Shown here piece after piece: positions 1 through 10,299 of a DNA stretch of 64,000 bases (position 1 is the first letter of the stretch; the number at the start of each line of letters is the position of its first letter). This stretch comes from Halichoerus grypus (Eukaryota; Chordata; Mammalia; Carnivora; Phocidae), in the NCBI RefSeq assembly GCF_964656455.1, contig NC_135721.1:88454754-88518753 (forward strand). Reading direction: 5' to 3'. The translations under genes were made by a program, and so were the position numbers. The notes beneath the pieces were generated by a model that had not been told where the DNA came from, searched no databases, and saw only the letters and a program-made list of their open reading frames with translations.

Positions 1-620
1 TGTGTCTGGATTCAAGTCTTCAGAAAAGAAACAATGTAATACTTTTCTGAAACAATGAAAAATCTTCCTTTCTGTGTATGTACAGTTTGTGTTACCTAAG
101 AAGCGTGTTCAATGTTATCGGAATGAGATACCACTTGTATGTTAATTCTAATGAAATTGAAGAAGGAAACAGTCCACACCAATATTGTGAAGTGTTTAAT
201 GGTGTTTAAAATCTCTGGGAGACTGGGCCAAAGTAAGAATATAAACTAAATAACTGAAAATGTAGTCATTACTTTCTAGTTTGTATGAGCACCAAGATGC
301 AATATTTTGAGCTAATTGCAACTGCTATAAAGTACTTTGAAGAAAACCCATTAGAAGAAAAGTAAAACCTGAACAGATTAGTGTTCTTTAGTGAGCCTGG
401 CAGAATTTCTTTTGTTGCTTCACAATCTTTTCTATTTCTTATCACTTCACTTTCTTGGCTCTATAAACAAAAGTATCTTTCCCTCCACATTTTCCAGAAC
501 TGTGTGTATACCAGGAAACATGTCTCTTAACCAAATATTATAGATAGTCTTGAAAGCCAAAATAAATTCTGAATTTTATATTCTACATCTCAGGTTGAGA
601 TTAATGAAATTAAAAGAGCA
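1..620. other. AT-rich single-copy DNA, no gene seen
   Basis: I see no repeat signature, splice-bounded exon or long open frame here. It is ordinary AT-rich noncoding sequence leading into the L1 relic that follows. Confidence 0.5.
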
Positions 621-624
621 AGCT

Positions 625-1310
625 TTTTAGTTGCTAGTATTTAGTGATGGGATCATGGGTCTCTGATATTTTTACTTTCTCATTGTATATTGATCTTGTA
701 TCCTGCAACCTTGCTGAATGGATTCATTAGTCCTAATTGTGTGTGTGTGTGAGTATGTATGTGTGTGTATTCTTTAGGATTTTATATGTGCAAGATCATG
801 TTATCTGTTAATAGAGATAGTTTTGCTGCTTCCTTTCTGATTTGGATACCTTTTATTCCTTTTTCTTGCCTAATTAGCATGTTAGAATGTTTAGTACTAT
901 GTTGAATAGCAATGGTGAGAGTAGACATTCTTTCTTTGCTTATTATTCCTGTCTTGGGGGAAAGCATTCAGTCTTTCACTATTAAGTATGATACTGTTTG
1001 TGGGTTTTCGTGGATGCCTTTTATCAGGTTGAAGAAGTACGTCTTTCTATTTCTAGTTTGTTAAGTGTTTTTATCATGAAAGAGTGTTTGATTTTGTCAA
1101 AGGCTTTTGACATCTATGGAGGCAACCATGTGGGTGCTGTTTTTTATTCTATTTATGTGGTCTATTATGTTGACTGATTCTCGTATGTTGTACCAGCCTT
1201 GCATGTCTGGAATATTTCACGTGGTCATGGTATATAATCCTTTTGCATGTTGCTGGATTCATTTTGCCAGTGTTTTGATGAATAACTTACTTTTTTGGGA
1301 AGACTTTCTG
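625..1310 (-). mobile_element. L1 LINE fragment, ORF2 reverse-transcriptase region, antisense
   Basis: Read on the minus strand, this matches L1 ORF2 around the reverse-transcriptase core. The open frame at 782-967 contains IRQEKGIKGIQI, the familiar block just before the catalytic motif. The catalytic FADD of intact L1 reads LTDN here (800-811), so the copy could not be active. A (TG)n tract interrupts it at 738-771. Both ends are truncated and no target-site duplication was found. The plus-strand open frame at 1107-1361 is a shadow of this element. Confidence 0.8.
738..771. repeat. (TG)n dinucleotide repeat
   Basis: An imperfect TG tract with TA interruptions, inside the antisense L1 fragment. 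Confidence 0.85.
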
Positions 1311-1574
1311 TCAGTTTATTCTTTGATACTGGAAACTCATGAACACTGGAGAGAAAAATAAAGGAACGTGACTTTCCCGGGACTTGGCCCCATGGAAATA
1401 CAGAAACTTCATTTCTGCACATACTCCGAATACTGTCCTTTAAGTGATAATCAAACTTCAAAATACGCCTACCTGAGTACTCAAGTTCAGACACTTATAT
1501 AATGGTTATCTGAAGAACTTTACCTTGGTGTATGCTTAAAAATTTCCACATAATGTTATTTCTTATATGACACG

Positions 1575-1730
1575 TTCAGATTTTAGGTCCTGACCCTGTG
1601 GAAGTCACTTAAATTTTTCTTCTTAGCTTAGTTTCCTAATCAGTAGGCAGAATTAGGAGGAGCAAATAAAATATGGTATGTGAATGTGCTCATAAAATAT
1701 TACATAATATGGTAAGATACAATTATTTAT
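1575..1730 (+). mobile_element. Degraded MIR-like SINE
   Basis: The order of motifs resembles the MIR core and 3' part: 'cctgtggaagtcacttaa', a degraded 'tttcctaatcagta' and a terminal ATAAAATATT. Divergence is high, so the call rests on motif order only. Confidence 0.4.
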
Positions 1731-2004
1731 ATTTATATAAGCAGGTAAATATAATTACTTAGCACAGGGACACAAATTCAAATAACTTTAGGGGCCAAAG
1801 AGACCCAGTAAATATCTGAAGCAGTTACATAATTGGATGTGATGGGGCCTGTGGCCAGTTGGAAACTTTGCAACCTTGCTTCAGTACACTCAAATTCAAA
1901 GGAAAACAAACAAAATAAAATGAACGAAGCGAACTCAAATCCCCACTGTCCTGGCCAGACATCACACATCTGCCTCCTCTCTGTGACACCCCAATTCAGT
2001 GATA

Positions 2005-2050
2005 GAATGTGAAGACCTGGGGTCTCATTCCAGTTCCACCATTGAGAAAG

Positions 2051-2082
<32 letters not shown>

Positions 2083-2400
2083 TATTTATTTGAGAGAGAG
2101 AAAGCATGAAAGGGGGAAGGGTCAGAGGGAGAAGCAGACTCCCCACCGAGCAGGGAGCCTGATGTGGGACTTGATCCCAGGACTCCAGGATCACGACCTG
2201 AGCTGAAGGCAGTCGCTTAACCAACTGAGCCACCCAGGTGCCCCACCAATGAGAAAGTTCTTAACCTCTCCTAGGATTCTTTTTCTCATTTGTAAAATGC
2301 AGTTGATGTATGCCTGCCTGCCTCCAAGGGCTGTTGTGAGAGGCTTAAGGGGAGTAACATGTGAAAATGACTCGAATACTATTCAAGCCTATATCAATGT
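2005..2400 (+). mobile_element. MIR SINE, split by a Can-SINE
   Basis: The left part (2005-2050) has the MIR pattern 'gaagacctggggtctcattcc'. The right part (2258-2400) continues with 'cttaacctctcctaggattc' and 'tttctcatttgtaaaatg', then 'gttgtgagaggcttaagg'. The Can-SINE at 2051-2244 separates the two halves, so the MIR is older. Confidence 0.65.
2051..2244 (-). mobile_element. Can-SINE (SINEC), minus orientation
   Basis: A poly(T) run of about 35 nt leads into AAGATTTTATTTATTTGAGAG, then the SINE body and the tRNA-Lys-derived head, read in reverse as 'ctgagccacccaggtgcccc'. Target-site duplications flank it: accattgagaaag (2038-2050) and accaatgagaaag (2245-2257), with one mismatch. The long T run and near-identical duplication suggest a fairly young insertion. 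It sits inside a MIR. Confidence 0.95.
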
Positions 2401-2483
2401 AAGGAATATTGTTGTTTCTTAGTTTCTGTAAATCTTAACTTTCCAATGATGACACTTCCTTGTTAAGAAAGTTTCATAGCCAG

Positions 2484-2685
2484 GGGCGCCTGGGTGGGTC
2501 AGTCGTTAGGCGTCTGCCTTTGGCTCAGGTCATGATTCCAGGTCCTGGGATCGAGCCCCGCATCGGGCTCCCTGCTTGGCGGGAAGCCTGCTTCTCCCTC
2601 TCCCACTCCCCTTGCTTGTGTTCCCTCTCTCGCTGTCTCTCTCTATCAAATAAATAAGTAAAATCTTTAAAAAAAAAAAAAAAAG
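2484..2685 (+). mobile_element. Can-SINE (SINEC), plus orientation
   Basis: Starts with GGGCGCCTGGGTGGGTCAG, has the full tRNA-like head and CT-rich body, and ends in AAATAAATAAG...AAATCTTT plus poly(A). A perfect 13-bp duplication, gtttcatagccag, flanks it at 2471-2483 and 2686-2698. It is one of only two plus-strand Can-SINEs in the window. Confidence 0.96.
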
Positions 2686-2877
2686 GTTTCATAGCCAGAC
2701 AGTGGGAAACTCCAAAAGGCCAGCTAGAAAAACCTTCTTTCAATAGAGTAAGCTTGGTAACAGATTTAAACCAGCATCTGCATAAAATTTGCCAAATAGC
2801 CATTCAGCAGTATCTGTGGCTCAGTTTGCCAGTTCTCCTCAGCCAGCAGGACACAGTCATAAAAACTCACGATCCTA

Positions 2878-2990
2878 AGTTTATTGAGCTCCTACTAAGT
2901 GGGGAAGCACTGTATTAGCTTGGAAACATGGAAGAGTAATGTGGCCCCTGCTTTGAAGAAGCATGAAGTCTTGGTTGGCGAGCAAGCAGT
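2878..2990 (-). mobile_element. L2 LINE fragment, antisense
   Basis: The pattern 'tttattgagctcctactaag...gcactgtattagc' is the reverse complement of the L2 3' end. The following 'ggcccctgctttgaagaagc' fits the segment upstream of it. Confidence 0.5.
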
Positions 2991-2999
2991 ATCCATGAA

Positions 3000-3270
3000 A
3001 TAGCTCTAGAATCTGGACTCATAGACTATTAGCTTGTCTGGAAGGAGACCTGGAGGTCATCTATCCAGCCATTTCCCTCATTTTACAGCAGAGAACACTG
3101 ATACCTATAACTAAATGTTAATATCTATCAGGTAGACCAGGTGTTCTCAAATCTCGCTGCTTCCCAGATTCACGTGGGGATAGAGTCTCTGGGGTGGGGT
3201 ACCAGGAGTTCATACTGAAGTACAAAAGATCACAGCCCTGGAGGATTCTGGCAGACCCATTTTGCTTAAT
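3000..3270. repeat. Ancient repeat-like DNA (MIR-like, then MER20/MER5-like)
   Basis: 3015-3110 resembles a MIR-related pattern ('ggaaggagacctggaggtcatctatccagcc' style, then 'cattttacagcagagaac'). 3130-3240 has 'ggtgttctcaaatc' and 'tctggggtgggg', reminiscent of hAT MER20/MER5 elements. Both are heavily degraded. Confidence 0.35.
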
Positions 3271-3279
3271 GGATTTGGG

Positions 3280-4160
3280 AATGGTACCAGTCAGGTTGTT
3301 AGTGGTTTTGGAATTTAGGGTGTAGGGAGTTCATTGAAAGGCCAAGAAAGGGCCTGATGGGGGGCTTTCATGTTGCAGTAATGGGTGGGTAAGATTGAGG
3401 TGACCAAGACTTTGGGTGAGGGTATGGAATTGGGGATTGGCATGGCCAAGGTGATGAGCAAGATGTTTTACATCATGAGTCTCTCTTGGGTAGCAAGGTG
3501 CTGTAGGAGATTTCATACATTTGCTTTGAAAAAGAGCTATGACATGCTCAAGACAACCTGATAGTCACTTGGACTTTTTTTTTTTTTGGTGAAGGTGTTA
3601 AGAAAGTATTTGATTGCATTATAGGTAATTCTACAATCCTAAGCACTTTTTTCCTAGTTTATTATTAATATCATGGTTAGTATCTTCATTGCCTTCCCCA
3701 AATTGTTTTGAGATAGACATTGATAAATTTGTATGCTCCTTTCCTGTATTTCTTGGGAATAAAGTAATTGATATGAAGTATGCTAATAAATACGTCTGGA
3801 TAAAGAAGTGTACTATAGACAACCAGTAAAGACATTAACACTTATAAACTATTCTTTGTTGAAAATAATTTTATTCTCTCAAGAAAGTGAGTTATCTCTA
3901 TGGTATTTTAAATATTATTAAGATACATGAAGCTATCTACAGTCTTCACGATAAATAAATAAATGTACTCAACCAGTGTGTGTAAGACACCACGCAATTT
4001 CCTTTTTGTAAAATGTCTGTCTACTTTATATTTACATATATAGTAATTTTATAGTTATGCATTCTGTATGCATTTTATAGTTTCATTCATTCCGCTGTCA
4101 AAATGTTAAACAGTTTGTTTTTGTACAGGAACAATTCTCCCTAGTCTGTGAGTTGGTTGA
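3280..4160. other. Single-copy AT-rich DNA, no gene seen
   Basis: No repeat or exon was recognised. The open frames at 3331-3516 and 3631-3822 (minus) show no domain and no coding context. Confidence 0.45.
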
Positions 4161-4164
4161 AGGC

Positions 4165-4358
4165 AGTAACAACATAGTAGTGATTAAAAGCATGGACTCT
4201 GAACCAGATGATCTGAGTTCTTTACCCCTGCTTTGTTGCTTGCTAACTATGGATAACTCTATTTTGTCAACTGTGAACTCTGGAGAAAAATAATACCTAT
4301 CACAAAGGATTGGTGTCAGGATTAAAGGAGTTAATCTGTGTAAAGTGCTTTAAAGTTA
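4165..4358 (+). mobile_element. MIR SINE
   Basis: Near full-length: 'gtgattaaaagcatggactctgaacc' (tRNA-like 5' region), a diverged core, then 'ggattaaaggagttaatctgtgtaaagtgctt' (3' region). Confidence 0.8.
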
Positions 4359-4359
4359 T

Positions 4360-4475
4360 CTAGTTAATGCCCCTCATTTTATATATTGAGGAATTGAGGG
4401 CTTATTCTAAGAACTTACTCAAGATCATTAAAAAATAAGAACCTGGACCAGAACCCAAACGACCTGATTCCCAGG
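4360..4475 (-). mobile_element. MIR SINE fragment, antisense
   Basis: 'cctcattttatatattgagg' followed by 'aacttactcaagatcatt' and 'agaacctggaccagaaccc' is the reverse complement of the MIR core. It lies head-on to the preceding plus-strand MIR. Confidence 0.55.
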
Positions 4476-4479
4476 CTAG

Positions 4480-6210
4480 GTGAGAAGGGAAGAAAGTTGC
4501 TTCTCTCTGTGTTGTCACTTGGTCTGGCTCTCTGAGTTCTTCTGGCCCTCCTTCCCACGCACACCCCCTCCCACAACTCTCCTCTCTCTTCTCGATCCCA
4601 TTCTTCCTCTTTAGCCTTGTAAAGTGGATTCTAAACCTGGAGGTCGGGGAAACCCCTAAGGTCATATGCACATTTTTATTTTTCTTTTTTCTCTTTATCT
4701 TTTCTGAGAAGAGAGCCTACAGAGAGCCTGCATTAGACTCCCCAAAGCAACTGTGACCCTACTTCCCTGAGTGTGGAAGCGGCTCTAGCAGGAGCCGGTT
4801 TCCATTATAAGCAGAAGCCCAGGTGGTGCTGGAGAAGTCTAAGAACCGTATTCCTTTGTTAGTGTTTCCAGCTTCAGAGGAAGGAGTGGGCACTAATAGG
4901 GCTGCTGGGCAGAGCCTTTCTGCCAGGCAAAAGTGATTTTATCGGGAAGACACTGCCGCATTTCTTCTTGACTGCGTGAACAAGTGGGAGGCTTGGAGTC
5001 CTACAGCCAGAACATAAAGACAATGCAGGTCATGGTTTGGAAAGTAAGCCCGTAAGAACTCAGAGCCAATAGGGCACGCTCTTCCTCTGTGACTTGGTTT
5101 TGGCACGGCTTAGATTTGCCTTCATGGAACATGAGCTGATTGACCTGGACTTTCTCACAGCCATGCATACCTGCTGAAAGAAAAATTCTGCTGCTCTGTG
5201 TTCAAATAAAATGAAGGGACCATTGTTGTATATAAGGACTTAGGAATTCAAATGCATTATGATGTTAGAAGAACCATTTTACAAGAATGCATATGCCATT
5301 GTATCCCAAGGGCTTTTCAAGTTGATTGTTGTTTGAGTTATCCTGCACATTAGTACTCAATGATAAAATCGTGACCAAGTAGCTTCACATGTCCCTTTTG
5401 TAGCTATAAGGTAGCCCAAGACTTTTCTCTTCATTATGCAATATTCAGATTTATCACACAGCAGCTCTAACGTAACTGATGGCAATGCACTTCTTGTTGC
5501 CGTGGCAGGATCACGGATTTTTAGTATCGTCTGGCTAGACACCAAGAGTTTAGAAGTGAGCCATTTCTTCCCTGGCAGTTAGGTGGAAAACAGGCTATGT
5601 TGGGGGCATTGAGTTAAGCATGGCCAGACAGGAGGGCTTTATCAGGGTAACATTCTTTTACCAAGTATGTGTGATAAAGCCAGGGTTAGGCTTTGGGAAT
5701 TTGGGTCTGGCCTATATTTAGCATCCAGAAACCACTATGGGGCTGTCATTGGTTAGGAGTTTCCAGTCACAGTTCTTATTGAAGTTAGGTAATTTAGGCA
5801 TATAGGACAGCAGTGTACTGTTTGTTCTAGAGTTTGTTAGTTCGTTCATCCATTCATTCATTATTTCAGCATGTCTCAGTTTTTCCTGACATTAGGTTTA
5901 CTTGTAGGACATTTTTACAAGGATCTGAATAATTTTTGAGATCATGAGAGAAACTCATGATGAAAAATTAAAATTAGGAAAACATTAGAGGGCTTATATA
6001 CTTTCACAAACCCTCTTAAAAAGCTTTCCAAAGCAATAGACATTAAAAATTACTAAATCAAAGAAAGAAATGTCAATAGGAACTTCTTTCTTTAAATGGA
6101 TTTTTTAAAAAAACCCTCACATACACAAGATTTTTCTGTTAGGTTACATCTCATTTTTTCTCCCAATAGAGATATTTTTGTTCTATATAGGTTGCCTATT
6201 GACTGTTATG
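4480..6210. other. Single-copy DNA, no gene seen
   Basis: No repeat was recognised beyond a short (CATT)n-like stretch near 5845-5865. The minus-strand open frames at 4402-4671 and 5357-5545 have no recognisable domain. Confidence 0.45.
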
Positions 6211-6214
6211 GGAG

Positions 6215-6405
6215 AGTTGCTAATCAATGAAAGGTCAAATGTGGGCTTAACTTCTGGCCATGCCACTCATTACAATCTGATATTTTATTTCTGCATCTAT
6301 AAAGTTGGGATGGTGATACTGTCCTGTCTACCTCATGGAGGTTGTGTGAGTATTAAGTGAATGAGCAGTTCCTTATTCTCAGCACCTGATAGATAAATTG
6401 TAACT
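6215..6405 (+). mobile_element. MIR SINE
   Basis: 'gtgggcttaacttctggccatgccactcattac', then 'tttctgcatctataaagttgggatggtgat', 'cctcatggaggttgtgtgag' and 'cagcacctgatagataaa' follow the MIR order. Confidence 0.65.
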
Positions 6406-6409
6406 ATTT

Positions 6410-7320
6410 TTTCCCCTCAAAGATTCTGTGCATCAAAAGGCAAATCAGAGTCAACTGTGGAGGTCCTGTTACCCTAATCAAAGTTGTCTCTCCTCTTCTT
6501 TTATCTGTGGATTTAGAATGTGGGTGGGATATGGGCCAAACCGTTTCTAAGCCACCTGAGAGAGGGACCGTGAAGGCCAGTGGAAATCTAGGAAGTTGGA
6601 CCAAAGTGTGGATTCAACAGAACCTATCTGTGGGAGCAACTCACTAGGTAAACAGGTGGTCACTGAAGTTGTGGGGAATTTCTTGTTCTTCCAGCTCTGT
6701 TTGATGTGGCCGCCCAGGGACTTTCCTGTCTCTAGATCTGAATGAAGGGGAGAAAATTGCTTTTAGGCAGAATCCACATGCTGTGGTATGGAGATCACTT
6801 CATGGCTAGAGAGAAAACAGGCGTATCAGGATCTTTCTTTATTGAAACCTAATCATCCCCTTTCCTGAGGCAGTTTACCTGATTGCACTTGTAGCCCGTG
6901 GGCTTGACTTAGCGCTGTAGTTGGCTCTGCTCCCTGAGGTAAACTTAGAGGAGTATAAGGTCTTGTCCTTTCTGTGGTTTTCGGACTGCCGTTCAGGCTG
7001 CGTTGCTGGTTTCTACAGGTGTCTGCTGTTACTGACTTTTTCGCTCCCTGCTCAATCCTCACGACTAGCTTCTGGATACCCCTCAATCTGCTCCTCATCC
7101 AGAAAAGGCCAAAAGGTTCTCAGCCTTGTCTTGATCATCACCTAGGTTTCTTTAGAGCTCTTCCCTTTTGGAGAAGTACAGATTTCACCTTAAGTCCTTT
7201 GGCCGCACCCTGGGGCAGGGAACAGCATTTTATGTGTTTTCCTAAAGGCAGAGGTGAGTGACCCAGCTGATAGGATGCAGGTTAACCTGAATTTTTATCA
7301 TAGACAGGAGCCATCTATCC
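6410..7320. other. Single-copy DNA, no gene seen
   Basis: Mixed-composition sequence without recognised repeats. Overlapping short open frames on both strands (6853-7261) show no domain and no consistent frame. Confidence 0.4.
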
Positions 7321-7324
7321 CACT

Positions 7325-7455
7325 GGACAAATGGGGCCAACAGGACTCTGAGGGATTAAATACATATTTAAGTGTCGCGGCCAATGAATGGTGGAGTCAG
7401 GGTTACATCCTTGTTCTGTCTAATAGGCAGAGGGCTTGTCTTCCCTTCGTCCCTA
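7325..7455 (-). mobile_element. Degraded MIR fragment, antisense
   Basis: 'ggacaaatggggccaac' and 'aatgaatggtggagtcagggttac', followed by a tract close to 'gttctgtctaataggcagagg', fit the reverse complement of MIR at high divergence. Confidence 0.4.
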
Positions 7456-7459
7456 GAAG

Positions 7460-7995
7460 AGGACAATGCCCTCCTGATCTGAAGTAGACATTTGCCTGAA
7501 AAGCCTCCAAAATGCACTGATTCTTAATCTTTATGTGTAAATTGGTCATTTAGCCTGAACAATACATTATTTCCTTCAGAGAGAACAGCTGAGGCAAACT
7601 GGTTAGAGCTTGGTGCATGCCTATGCTTTTTTTTAAAATCAGTTTTACTTTTATTTTTTTGCACTTTCCTTCCTCCTTCTCTTCTCCCCTTCTTTCCTCT
7701 CTTCCTTTCTTTCTTTATGTAGCCAAGATGGTAGGCTTTACTTTTGCCTCTAGTCTCCAGGCTTTAGGACAATAATTTATCGAGAAATCTGCATATGGCT
7801 TTTTTCTAAAGCTTTAGTCAAAGCCTTGAATAAAAATGTAAAGGAAAAGAAACCCTTCCAGATGAATTTTATTAATGTTTTAATTAGAAGTAATTTATTC
7901 TTTGACGGAGCTAAGGAAAATTACAATAAACATCCATGTAATACTGTACAAACAACAGTAATGGTTAAGAGCTACTAATAATTAATAGCATCCTA
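7460..7995. other. Single-copy DNA with a polypyrimidine tract
   Basis: Contains a C/T-rich run at about 7663-7716 (cttccttcctccttctcttc and onward). No gene or transposon was recognised. Confidence 0.45.
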
Positions 7996-7999
7996 TCTA

Positions 8000-8130
8000 C
8001 ATTCTCCCTGGTCCTCACAGTAACCTACCACAGCAGGGAGAACAGGTGAGGAAACCAAGGCACAGTTGGGTTTAAGCCCAATTGTGACACTGGACATAAT
8101 GTCATTGTACTATGCCATGCTGATTTTAAA
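8000..8130 (-). mobile_element. MIR SINE fragment, antisense
   Basis: 'ctggtcctcacagtaaccta', 'acaggtgaggaaaccaaggc', 'acagttgggtttaagcccaa' and 'cattgtactatgccatgct' follow the reverse-complement MIR order. Confidence 0.55.
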
Positions 8131-8159
8131 GCAAAGTAGGTGCTCTGTCTCGTTGTTTT

Positions 8160-9850
8160 AAAGGATATTGCAGCTCTTGTAACCATTTTTTGTATATTGT
8201 GGTTCTTGGTCAGTTTGCTGTGTCTGAGTGCTAGAGAACTAGCACAGTATAGTGATAATGACAAGAGTTTACGGTGGAGTGTGTGGTTAGAGCAGGGAAA
8301 ACTAAGACCAAGATGTTCTGTCTACAGAACAGATGGCCAGGAGCTCAGGAACACCAGACTCAAGGGAGGGTGACTTCTTACTCTTACAGTGAGTCCGCTA
8401 GCACCGCATTCCCCCAGTGCTCAGACTCAATAGATGCATTGGTCAGAACCTTCGACCCAGATGAAAATAAGCTTCAAATCAAGGAGCAAACGCTGGTACA
8501 GGAACCTGGACCACCACCAAAAGTTTAGATCGCTTGTGCAAGTGTTTATGAAGCTGGGGAAGTTCAGTTTCTATCGAAGGGCCGGAAGAAAGTACGGTTC
8601 ACATTGTGGGGATCTGCCCCTTTCTGAGATCAAAGCAGGGACGGGTCAGTCCCAGTTGAATTCACCACGCACTGATTGTTTGCCCGTCGTAAAGTAAGGG
8701 TGGCAGGCAAGAAGGAGCAGTGTGTCCAGACAGTGGCTGTCCTGAGGAGTTTACAGGTTAGCTGAGAAACTTGAAATCTGCTAGTTTGCTTGTTTCTAGT
8801 GGGCCTTTTGTTTTTTTTAGGTTAAGTATACTCTCCTATACACAATACTTAATTCCACTTGACATGATATGATTCTCAATTTAATTTTTTATTCTTTCCT
8901 CGGGAGACGTTTAGGAGTCCATGTGACTCAGTTCAGTGTGTGGCCAAGTGAGCATGTCCTCTGTGTCGCCACTTACATGCCCGCTTGACGGCAAGACTAG
9001 ACGCTGCAGCTGGGAGCAGAGCCGTCCGAGACATTGTTTGGATTTGCTTCTGGGTCAAGACTGAGGCATGTGTACGTGCTCTTGTAGAGAGGATTCTTTG
9101 ACTAAATGAAAGATCGAACTAACAGTCTTGAAGTCTCTGCCAGCTCTAAAGACATGATTCTGATTCAAAATAATACAAACAAGCCTTGTAAAAAGCTGCG
9201 AGTTTAAAGTGGTAAAAACTCTCTTCAGTGTTTCAGGTGGCGTTTGTAGAACCTACAACTTGACAAACCTGCACATTGATTTACAGTATCTTCTGCATTT
9301 CAGCAGAAGCTGAGCTCACCTGGCTTGGAGATGTCAGTCTCTGGCTACCTAGTAGTCCTCCTCGGTGTATGAGCTGACCTTCTTTCTGTCCGTCGGGTTT
9401 GTCGTGGATTTGCTGGCCAGTCTGTATTGCTTCCTAGCTGGAATACGCAAAATATGTACATTTTACTGATTGAAATATTTATGTCAGAGAAAAATTTGCC
9501 AAGGGAATTAGAGACGGAGGGAAGAATATATTTCTGAGGGATGGAATTGTTCGCAATACGGGCAGGATATAGGAAATTGAGAGAACTGGATCAGAAAGTG
9601 AGAAGTCAGCAAGAACCTCTTTGAGTTCTTATTTTCCTCTTGGATAAAATTACAAGTTTGGCTTATCAAATGGCCTTAAGAATTCTGCAGTTCTCCAAAT
9701 AAAGGAAACTGTACCTGGTTAGTTTCTGTTGACAGAACAGATAATCGAGAGTTAGAGTAGTAGAGAAAGAGTTTGGGGATTAGCTAGGTGTTTCCCCCAC
9801 CTGCTTCCCCAAAACTCCTAGATTGGATTAGTCAGGAGGGAGGAAGTAAC
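8160..9850. other. Single-copy DNA, no gene seen
   Basis: No repeats were recognised. Overlapping open frames at 8140-8697 (plus) are short, lie in several frames and match no family I recognise. A lost processed pseudogene cannot be excluded. Confidence 0.4.
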
Positions 9851-9854
9851 ATCC

Positions 9855-10297
9855 TATATTAGTTTCTATTGCTGCTGGAATAGATTACCACAAACTTACT
9901 GGCCTAAAGCAACACACATTTATTATCTTATAATTCTGAAAGTCAGAAGACTGAAACAGGTTTCACTGGGCTAAAATCTAGGGGAGAATCTGTTTCCTTG
10001 ATTTTTCCAACTTTTGGAGGCTATCCACATTCCTTGACTTGAGGTCCCTTCCTCCATCTTCAAAGCCAGCAGTCACGTCACACTGACCTCTGCTTCTCGG
10101 ACTCTCCTGCCTCCCTCTTCTAAGGACCTTTGTGATAGATTGGGCCCTCTGGGATAATCCAGGATAATCTCCTCAGCTCAAGATCCTTAACTTAATCACA
10201 TCTGTAAAGCCCCTTTGGCCGTATAAGGGAACATATTCACAGGTTTTGGGGATTAGGAGGTGGATATCTTTGGGGTGCCATTTTTCTACCTACCACA
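9855..10297 (-). mobile_element. MaLR solo LTR, MLT1 type, antisense
   Basis: Read on the minus strand it follows an MLT1 LTR: 'ggcaccccaaagatatcc', 'cctaatccccaaaacctg', 'gtgattaagttaaggatc', 'gattatcctggattatcc', then the 3' end 'ttgctttaggccagtaag' and 'agcaatagaaactaata'. Probable 5-bp duplications are catcc (9850-9854) and catac (10298-10302). No internal coding region remains. Confidence 0.85.
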
Positions 10298-10299
10298 CA

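Noticed and set aside
1107..1361. 84-codon plus-strand frame
   Set aside because: It is antisense to L1 ORF2 and only mirrors that element.
2220..2244. tRNA-like sequence at Can-SINE heads
   Set aside because: These are the tRNA-Lys-derived heads of SINEs, embedded in SINE bodies with tails and duplications. They are not tRNA genes.
8140..8697. Cluster of overlapping plus-strand frames, possible processed pseudogene
   Set aside because: The frames lie in different phases, no protein family was recognised, and no poly(A) tail or duplication was found.
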